A stretch of 19,935 nt of DNA from an uncultured Gammaproteobacteria bacterium (GTDB lineage Bacteria > Pseudomonadota > Gammaproteobacteria > Arenicellales > Poriferihabitantaceae). Positions 1 to 4,968 of the stretch are shown here, piece by piece. Below the pieces are notes generated by a model. The model saw only the letters and a list, made by a program, of their open reading frames with translations, was not told the DNA's origin and did not search any database. Position 1 is the first letter of the stretch; the number at the start of each line of letters is the position of its first letter. The position numbers and the translations under genes were made by a program. The stretch spans positions 1 to 19,935 of the forward strand of contig CALIFM010000206.1 of the NCBI GenBank assembly GCA_938021685.1, written 5' to 3'.

Positions 1-330
1 TAACAGGTTCCACGGGTAGGCCCTTACGCGTTCGCCCCAGGGGCGGCCTGCCATGGCCTTTTCAAAGTTGCCATTGAGCTGCATCAACACCCGCATGATA
101 ATGCGGCCCCAGTCAATCAACAGTAGCGCTGCGCAAAAGCTCAGCAAGCAAAACAGCGCCAGCATCCCCACTGAAAACCAAAAGGTTTGCAGCGGAATGA
201 GTGGCTCGTGGATAAACACAAATAACACCGTGGCGGCAAATGAGGTGATGGAAATAATCCGCACAAAGGCCGTCAGACAGTCGTTCACTAAGGCTCGGTC
301 ATGAGATAATGTATACAGCATTTTGATCAT
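1..330 (-). CDS. Partial membrane protein of unknown function (5' end only; runs off left edge)
   Basis: An open frame reads from an ATG at 330 to the first base of the window with no stop, giving the first 110 residues. It begins MIKMLYTLSHDRALVNDC. Two hydrophobic stretches follow: about residues 22-40 (containing FAATVLFVF) and 48-68 (containing MLALFCLLSF). After them come an Asp-Trp-Gly-Arg turn and a more basic stretch ending near the edge. The pattern suggests an inner-membrane protein with at least two transmembrane helices. I do not recognise the family. The neighbour at 493 points the same way, but 162 bp separate them, so this may be a separate unit. No Shine-Dalgarno is visible; an in-frame ATG at 321 is an alternative start. 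The long reading frame on the opposite strand here looks like a shadow. Confidence 0.6.
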   Translation of the reverse strand, partial: MIKMLYTLSHDRALVNDCLTAFVRIISITSFAATVLFVFIHEPLIPLQTFWFSVGMLALFCLLSFCAALLLIDWGRIIMRVLMQLNGNFEKAMAGRPWGERVRAYPWNLL

Positions 331-492
331 GATTTAATCTGAGAGTTTTATGCTGTTTTGCTTAAACCGCCACTTGGCTTGTTTGTAGTTCGGTTAGGTC
401 TGCCATTTAATGTTTGTCTAGTCATCAGCAACTTTTTCATAATTTCGCGAAGTGACTAAAGCTTGTTTGACTCAAGTATTTTAATGAGGTGC

Positions 493-1233
493 CTAGCAAT
501 TAATTAGCTTGCCATTACGCCATATTCCCATTGAAATGTTACTAGAGTTTTGTGCTGCTACGGTAACAGCTTCATCAACGCTTTTGCCTTCTATAAATAT
601 TTCTAGCAAGAGGCCAGTTACAAAGTGAGTTGACCAACGTAAATCAAAAGCGCCAGGTGGGGCAATCACTTCGGTTACATTTGTCGCCTTGCTTAAATTA
701 CTAGCAAGTTTTTTGCAGCCACTATGACAGCAAAGTGAAATGATAGATAGCGGTGTAACATGCATATCAGCGCCTAAGAAACCAGCTATTTCATGGCCCC
801 CTATCGGATTTGGCTGATTTAAAAACCTAAGCCCATCTTCTGCGCCATGCCCAAATAAAATCATATGAGAATATCTGCTTCGATAGACCTTCATATACTC
901 GGAGAACTCAACCGTTGTTCTAAAAATTTCGTGGGTGACTGGTATATCGCAAGCTGAAAATAATGATGTCACACTATAGAAAATTGCATCCGCTGCGCTT
1001 ATCAAAGTATGCTCTTCTCTTTCGCTTCCAATATGAATAAGCAAAAACCCAGGATTTCTTATAATGTCACTTTCATTGAAAGTAGTTTCAGTAGTGACAT
1101 CTAAAAATGTACCATCTTCTTGTTCAATGGCTTGAACTGATACAATTGGACAAAACTCTTTATGGGCTGGAATTAATCTGCTTGGTATAAAAGCCTGAAA
1201 CTGTCGTCTTTGCTGCCCTTCGTTTGGATTCAT
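493..1233 (-). CDS. Small caspase/CHAT-like putative cysteine peptidase
   Basis: This 246-residue protein has the core signature of the caspase/CHAT (clan CD) fold. A hydrophobic strand ends in FGHG (H129), and a second strand ends in SLCCHSG (residues 166-172), where Cys169 takes the place of the Cys in the usual ACxSG motif. The C-terminal part has VIAPPGAFD and then EGKSVDEAV, matching the conserved tail of CHAT domains. His129 and Cys169 are the predicted catalytic dyad. No signal peptide, transmembrane helix or repeat is visible, and only about 120 residues precede the His strand, so it is a near-minimal, stand-alone domain. It lies 24 bp behind nrdJb on the same strand, so co-transcription is likely. 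Sampled lines are about 38-40% G+C against about 57% in nrdJa, hinting at acquisition from elsewhere. Peptidase activity and target are inferred. A non-catalytic caspase-like fold remains possible. Confidence 0.7.
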   Translation of the reverse strand: MNPNEGQQRRQFQAFIPSRLIPAHKEFCPIVSVQAIEQEDGTFLDVTTETTFNESDIIRNPGFLLIHIGSEREEHTLISAADAIFYSVTSLFSACDIPVTHEIFRTTVEFSEYMKVYRSRYSHMILFGHGAEDGLRFLNQPNPIGGHEIAGFLGADMHVTPLSIISLCCHSGCKKLASNLSKATNVTEVIAPPGAFDLRWSTHFVTGLLLEIFIEGKSVDEAVTVAAQNSSNISMGIWRNGKLINC

Positions 1234-1256
1234 TTTGCTAGTATGAAACTAGCGAA
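1234..1256. other. Inverted repeat filling the nrdJb/CHAT-like gene junction
   Basis: TTTGCTAGT and ACTAGCGAA form a 9-bp stem with one T:G position around a 5-base loop (1243-1247). It occupies almost the whole gap between the nrdJb stop (1258-1260) and the next ATG (1233). No T-run follows on the transcribed strand, so it is not an obvious terminator. It could affect translation or mRNA processing of the downstream gene. The role is inferred. Confidence 0.45.
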
Positions 1257-1257
1257 G

Positions 1258-2019
1258 CTAGCCGCACTTACTATCCCCACAATTCAAACAAGTCAAACAC
1301 CCGTCCATCATCACCGCAGAAAGATTATTGCATTTGTTGCATAAGCTGGCGCCCGCGGGGAAGTTGCCATCTACGGGGTTATCACCGTCGGCCTCGGCGC
1401 TGCTTTTTTGCGCCGCGTCGTATTCGGCGCGCTTGGCGTCCACTAGGGCTTGCTGATGCACGTCCAGCTCGTTATCTTTAATCATGCCGATCATCTTCAT
1501 GTGGGTTTCAATGGCGTCGCCAATCTCGGCCACCAAAGACGGAACAAACTTACCGCCTTTTTTAAAGTAACCGCCTTTGGGGTCGAACACGCTTTGCAGC
1601 TCTTTCACCAAAAAGGTGGCGTCGCCGCCTTTGCGAAACACCGCCGAGATAATCAGCGTGAGCGCCGAGATCCACTGGTAGTGATCCATGTTTTTGCTGT
1701 TGATGAAAATCTCAAACGGGCGGCGTTTTTCATACGGTGTTTTGGGGTTTAGCACCATGTCGTTGATGGTGACGTAAAACGCATGCTCCGACACCGGTGT
1801 TTTGATTTTATAAGTGCTGCCCACCAGCATGTCGGGGCGCAGCACCTTTTCGTGCATCTGCACAATGGTGGCGCCGCCTTCCGGCACCGGCTTTTCCGCA
1901 ATCTGCGTTTGGCTGCTGCCATCGGTGGCTGGCTCAGGCTTTTGTTCGGGAGCGGTACTTGCCTGCGGCAAGTCTTCTTTAACCTGATATGAGACTATTT
2001 TCTTTTCTATCTTAACCAT
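1258..2019 (-). CDS. nrdJb: Class II (B12-dependent) ribonucleotide reductase, C-terminal subunit NrdJb
   Basis: This 253-residue protein corresponds to the C-terminal part of one-piece class II ribonucleotide reductases, split off as in Pseudomonas NrdJb. A linker rich in Pro, Glu and Gln (about residues 15-50) leads into a TSCPD-like domain: an ISALTLIISAVFRKGGD segment at about 117-133 and FDPKGGYFKKGGKFVPSLV at about 146-164. The tail is cysteine-rich (CNKC, then CLTCLNCGDSKCG at the very end). In this family the C-terminal cysteines are thought to shuttle reducing equivalents to the active-site disulfide in NrdJa. The gene follows nrdJa by 178 bp on the same strand, so the two should form one enzyme. 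The ATG at 2019 has no good Shine-Dalgarno. The family assignment is strong; the redox role of individual cysteines is taken from the family. Confidence 0.88.
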   Translation of the reverse strand: MVKIEKKIVSYQVKEDLPQASTAPEQKPEPATDGSSQTQIAEKPVPEGGATIVQMHEKVLRPDMLVGSTYKIKTPVSEHAFYVTINDMVLNPKTPYEKRRPFEIFINSKNMDHYQWISALTLIISAVFRKGGDATFLVKELQSVFDPKGGYFKKGGKFVPSLVAEIGDAIETHMKMIGMIKDNELDVHQQALVDAKRAEYDAAQKSSAEADGDNPVDGNFPAGASLCNKCNNLSAVMMDGCLTCLNCGDSKCG

Positions 2020-2070
2020 TTTTTCTAGTGCGCTAAGCGCGCTTCTTCTTAAAATTTGTTTAATGCCTTA

Positions 2071-2093
2071 GTGTGATGGTTTTATCACCACAC
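2071..2093 (-). other. Stem-loop in the nrdJa-nrdJb spacer
   Basis: On the transcribed strand GTGTGGTG and CATCACAC pair over 8 positions (one G-U) around a 7-base A-rich loop. No U-run follows, so this is more likely an mRNA stability or processing element than a terminator. Function unknown. Confidence 0.4.
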
Positions 2094-2182
2094 CTTGATA
2101 AAAGCACATTGCTAAACCAGCGTTGCCCTAATGCGCGGCCCCGTATTTGAAATCTGCATTAGTTATAGCGGCGCGGCACAAA

Positions 2183-2199
2183 AGCGGACTGTATCCGCT
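2183..2199 (-). other. Short stem-loop overlapping the nrdJa stop codon
   Basis: AGCGGA and TCCGCT form a 6-bp stem with a 5-base loop; the nrdJa stop (2198-2200) lies at its edge. On the minus strand only TTT follows, so at best this is a weak terminator or attenuator that would lower nrdJb relative to nrdJa. Confidence 0.35.
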
Positions 2200-4339
2200 A
2201 GAAGCGGCCGTAATAGCCTTCTTTAAGGGCGTCGTATAAATTGGCGGCGGTGTGCATTTCGCCGTCGTATTCAATTTCTTCACTGCCTTTGACTTCCACC
2301 GTTTCGCCGTTTTCAAGGGTGAACTGATAGGTGGTGGCGTCCAAGTCTTTGTCTTGAACCAGCACGCCTTGGAACACTTCTGGGTTAAAGCGAAAAGTGG
2401 TACAACCTTTCAGGCCCTTTTTCCAAGCGTACATATAGATGTCTTGGAAGTCGTCAAACGGGAAGTCGGTTGGCACGTTGGCGGTTTTACTGATGGACGA
2501 ATCCACCCATTTTTGCGCCGCCGCTTGCACGTCCACATGTTCACGTGGGGTGATGGTGTCGGCCGACATAAAATAATCAGGCAGGCCGCTGTTGCCTTCG
2601 TCGTCATAAGGCTGGGCATCGCTGTCCACATAGTGGCGGTAAGCCAGTAACTCATACGAGGTAACGTTCACCTTTTCTTTGCTCTTCTTGCCTTCGCGAA
2701 TCACGTTGCGGCTGTACTCGTGCGAGAACGACGGCTCAATGCCGTTGCTGACATTATTCGCCAGCGACAGACTGATGGTGCCGGTGGGCGCGATCGAGCT
2801 GTGATGAGTATAGCGGCAACCGTGCTTGGCCATGCGCTTGCGCAGTTCTTTCGGGAACTTGGCCATGTAATGGCTGTAATTGGCCAGCAGCACACGCCCT
2901 TCCACTTTATCGCCTAGCTTGTAGCCATCGGCTTTAAGCTCAGGACGCTTAAGCAGCATTTGTGGGGTGACTTCGTGCTTTTGCTTCAGCACCGGTGCCA
3001 TGCCCTTTTCTTGCGCTAGCTCAATGCCCACTTCCCAGCCGACTTCGGCCATTACTTTGGCCACTTCTTCGGTAAAGGCTAGCGAATCTTCGCTGCCGTA
3101 TTTCATTTTCAGCATGGTCATCGCCGAACCCAGGCCCAAAAAGCCCATGCCGTGGCGGCGCTTGCTTAAAATTTCGTCGCGCTGGCGCTCCAGCGGTAAG
3201 CCGTTGATTTCGACCACGTTATCCAGCATGCGGCTGAACACGGCAACCACTTCGCGGTAGCCTTCCCAGTCAAATTCGGCGTCTTCGGTGAAGGGGTCAG
3301 TAACGAATTTGGTCAGGTTGACTGAACCGAGCAAGCAACTGCCATAAGGCGGCAGGGGTTGCTCGCCGCAAGGGTTGGTGGCGCGAATGTCTTCGCAAAA
3401 CCAGTTGTTGTTCATCTCGTTGATGTGGTCAATGAGGATGAAGCCCGGCTCGGCGTATTCATAGGTGGATGACATGATGACGTTCCACATATTTTTGGCG
3501 GGCAGGGTTTTGTACACGCGGCAAGCCACCTCGCCTGCTTCGTTGGTGATGTGGCGCTCTGGGTCCGTCCACTGGCGGTAGACGATGCGTTCTTTTTTAT
3601 CGTCTACTTCATCTTGAGTGGCGGGGAAGACCAAGTCCCAGTTTTCCTCATTTTCTACTGCGCGCATGAAGTCATCAGTGATCAGGCACGACAAATTAAA
3701 TTGGCGCAAGCGGCCGTCTTCGCGCTTGGCCTTCATGAAGTCCATTACGTCGGGGTGGGTGATGTCAAAGGTGCCCATTTGCGCGCCGCGTCGCCCACCG
3801 GCAGACGAAACCGTAAAACACATGGCATCGAACACGTCCATGAAAGACAAGGGGCCAGATGTGTAAGCACCAGCGCCGCTTACAAATGCGCCTTTAGGCC
3901 GCAAGGTAGAGAATTCATAACCTATGCCGCAGCCCGCTTTTAGAGTCAGGCCTGCTTCGTGTACGCTGTGCAAAATACCGTCCATAGTATCTGGAATGCT
4001 ACCTGATACAGTGCAATTGATGGTGCTAGTGGCAGGCTTATGTTGCTGCGCGCCGGCGTTAGATATAATACGCCCGGCTGGAATTGCGCCGTGTTTCAGC
4101 GCCCATACAAAACGCTCTAGCCAGTGCTTGCGCAGTTTGGGTGTGGCTTCCACTTTAGCTAGGGCCTTGGCCACGCGCAAATAAGTGTCTTCAACGTCTT
4201 TATCCAGTACCTTGCCTTCCTTGGTTTTCAGTCGGTACTTTTTATCCCAAATGTCTAAAGAGGCACTTTGGAATTCGATAGCTTGGTTGATGTCTTTTAT
4301 TGATTCTGTGGTTTCTTGCTTGGCATGTTGTTTGGCCAT
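2198..4339 (-). CDS. nrdJa: Class II (adenosylcobalamin-dependent) ribonucleotide reductase, catalytic subunit NrdJa
   Basis: From ATG 4339 this gives 713 residues. The enzyme reduces ribonucleotides to deoxyribonucleotides using a radical generated from adenosylcobalamin, so it needs no oxygen-dependent radical subunit. Key motifs are visible: TINCTVSGS (C109), GCGIGYEFSTLRPKG (about 136-150), NPCGEQ (C324 as thiyl-radical cysteine, N322, E326), a second redox-pair cysteine C335 in PYGSCLLGSVNLT, and SSIAPTGTISLSLANN. The usual C-terminal TSCPD and cysteine tail is absent and is supplied by nrdJb downstream. A TTG at 4348 in the same frame would add three residues; I prefer the ATG because it opens with MAKQ, and an in-frame stop lies directly upstream of the TTG. 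Neither start has a Shine-Dalgarno. The gene is divergent from sucA across a region with an apparent NrdR-controlled promoter. Confidence 0.93.
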   Translation of the reverse strand: MAKQHAKQETTESIKDINQAIEFQSASLDIWDKKYRLKTKEGKVLDKDVEDTYLRVAKALAKVEATPKLRKHWLERFVWALKHGAIPAGRIISNAGAQQHKPATSTINCTVSGSIPDTMDGILHSVHEAGLTLKAGCGIGYEFSTLRPKGAFVSGAGAYTSGPLSFMDVFDAMCFTVSSAGGRRGAQMGTFDITHPDVMDFMKAKREDGRLRQFNLSCLITDDFMRAVENEENWDLVFPATQDEVDDKKERIVYRQWTDPERHITNEAGEVACRVYKTLPAKNMWNVIMSSTYEYAEPGFILIDHINEMNNNWFCEDIRATNPCGEQPLPPYGSCLLGSVNLTKFVTDPFTEDAEFDWEGYREVVAVFSRMLDNVVEINGLPLERQRDEILSKRRHGMGFLGLGSAMTMLKMKYGSEDSLAFTEEVAKVMAEVGWEVGIELAQEKGMAPVLKQKHEVTPQMLLKRPELKADGYKLGDKVEGRVLLANYSHYMAKFPKELRKRMAKHGCRYTHHSSIAPTGTISLSLANNVSNGIEPSFSHEYSRNVIREGKKSKEKVNVTSYELLAYRHYVDSDAQPYDDEGNSGLPDYFMSADTITPREHVDVQAAAQKWVDSSISKTANVPTDFPFDDFQDIYMYAWKKGLKGCTTFRFNPEVFQGVLVQDKDLDATTYQFTLENGETVEVKGSEEIEYDGEMHTAANLYDALKEGYYGRF

Positions 4340-4401
4340 GTGTGTCAATTATCTGTTGTTTGTTGTTTTCTATTGCTTTGCGATTGCTGCAAAACGCTTC
4401 G

Positions 4402-4422
4402 TTGTTGTCATCTTGTTGTCAT
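4402..4422. repeat. Tandem 10-bp direct repeat in the nrdJ leader
   Basis: TTGTTGTCAT occurs twice with one base between, an 11-bp period. On the nrdJ transcript it reads ATGACAACAA twice, about 60-80 nt before the start codon. It continues into more CAA-type sequence closer to the start. It could be a protein-binding site or an unstructured translation-enhancing element; neither is shown. Confidence 0.5.
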
Positions 4423-4705
4423 TTTTGTCTGCTAGTTTTATCCCAGCAGATTTGCTAGCTAAGCCAAAGCCAGTTTTGTCAGCACTTATAAAGCTTCAAG
4501 CTTGCCAGATATGCCCTTAAGGCACTAGCTAGACCAATTTGCTTAAATGTTGACGAAAAAAGCAATTTGAGCCACTTAATTTGGCTTTGCACGTTGTTTT
4601 TTAATGCCGCAAGGCAAATCTTTCAAAAAGCCTTGGCATACAGATCAAGCACTTATATTTGGTAGCTAATAGCTTGCTGTAATAAATCTGTAAGCCTGCC
4701 CCAAA

Positions 4706-4721
4706 AAACTATATCTTGTAT
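4706..4721. promoter_or_regulatory. NrdR box 1 (downstream of the predicted nrdJ start point)
   Basis: AAACTATATCTTGTAT closely matches the NrdR-box form acaCtATATcTtGtgt as I recall it. Its core CTATATCTTG (4709-4718) lies 32 bp from the core of box 2, three helical turns. NrdR is the ATP/dATP-sensing repressor of ribonucleotide reductase genes and normally binds paired boxes at this spacing. The box sits just after the predicted start point, where repressor binding would block transcription. Confidence 0.7.
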
Positions 4722-4731
4722 GCGAGACAGG

Positions 4732-4760
4732 ATTATGCCCCTATATATGGTATTCGTCAA
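4732..4760 (-). promoter_or_regulatory. Sigma70 promoter for nrdJ
   Basis: On the minus strand the -35 element is TTGACG (4755-4760) and the -10 element CATAAT (4732-4737), each one base from consensus, separated by exactly 17 bp. NrdR box 2 fills the spacer. Predicted start near 4725. The -35 overlaps the region where the opposite-facing sucA promoter would have its own -35. Confidence 0.7.
4738..4753. promoter_or_regulatory. NrdR box 2 (inside the nrdJ promoter spacer)
   Basis: CCCCTATATATGGTAT has the CTATATAT-x-G core of NrdR boxes (4741-4750). It occupies the spacer between the -10 and -35 of the nrdJ promoter, the expected place for repression. Its spacing to box 1 is 32 bp core to core. 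Confidence 0.65.
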
Positions 4761-4781
4761 TGCATCTTGGGAGTTTATAAT
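4753..4781 (+). promoter_or_regulatory. Candidate sucA promoter
   Basis: A perfect TATAAT lies at 4776-4781, but the hexamer 17 bp upstream (TTCGTC, 4753-4758) is a poor -35. This implies a start near 4788 and a sucA leader of about 180 nt. It overlaps the nrdJ promoter back to back and touches NrdR box 2. A second candidate is the extended -10 TGGTATAAA at 4916-4924, which would give a leader of about 40 nt. A 5-bp hairpin (GCTGC/GCAGC, 4859-4873) lies between the two. Confidence 0.45.
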
Positions 4782-4968
4782 AAAATACCTATGTAGCTGA
4801 TAAATGGCTTATAACGTCGCTGAACGGTCAAGCTTTCACAAGGAAATGACGATAAATAGCTGCTAGTTGCAGCGAAAAAAGTGAAATTAATTTAAAAAAA
4901 CCTAGCCAGACGCTTTGGTATAAATAATAATCATGCCCTAGCTAACTAATTTTCATAGTAGTCACCCT

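Larger units (their letters stand above)
4340..4725 (-). promoter_or_regulatory. Predicted long structured 5' leader of nrdJ mRNA (no gene seen)
   Basis: If the promoter at 4732-4760 is the main one, nrdJ mRNA starts near 4725 and carries about 385 untranslated nucleotides. Seen in this stretch: a stem-loop at 4604-4639 (ATGCC/GGCAT plus AAGGC/GCCTT with a 2-base bulge and 14-base loop), a small hairpin near 4510-4522, a tandem 10-bp direct repeat (TTGTTGTCAT at 4402-4411 and 4413-4422, plus strand), and an ACAACA-rich stretch just before the start codon. I found no convincing cobalamin-riboswitch core and no conserved-looking reading frame. The leader and its role are inferred from the promoter position. 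Confidence 0.45.

Noticed and set aside
53..304. 83-residue plus-strand reading frame at the left edge
   Set aside because: It is antisense to a frame with clear membrane-protein composition that opens with ATG at 330 and stays open to the edge. The plus-strand product has no recognisable feature.
2252..2650. 132-residue plus-strand frame opposite nrdJa, and similar long antisense frames over nrdJa and sucA
   Set aside because: The sense strand encodes well-conserved NrdJa and SucA motifs throughout. The antisense frames are by-products of G+C-rich codon use.
4185..4520. 111-residue plus-strand frame over the nrdJa start and leader
   Set aside because: Half of it is antisense to nrdJa and the rest crosses the leader. 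The translated sequence looks random, with no family resemblance.
4340..4725. Cobalamin riboswitch in the nrdJ leader
   Set aside because: I looked for a B12-box-like GCCACTG core on the minus strand and did not find one. Cobalamin riboswitches also normally repress B12-independent isoenzymes or uptake genes rather than the B12-dependent enzyme.
4846..4866. Six-codon leader peptide before sucA (AAGGAA then ATG ... TAG)
   Set aside because: The AAGGAA abuts the ATG with no spacing, and the peptide is too short to judge. Probably chance.
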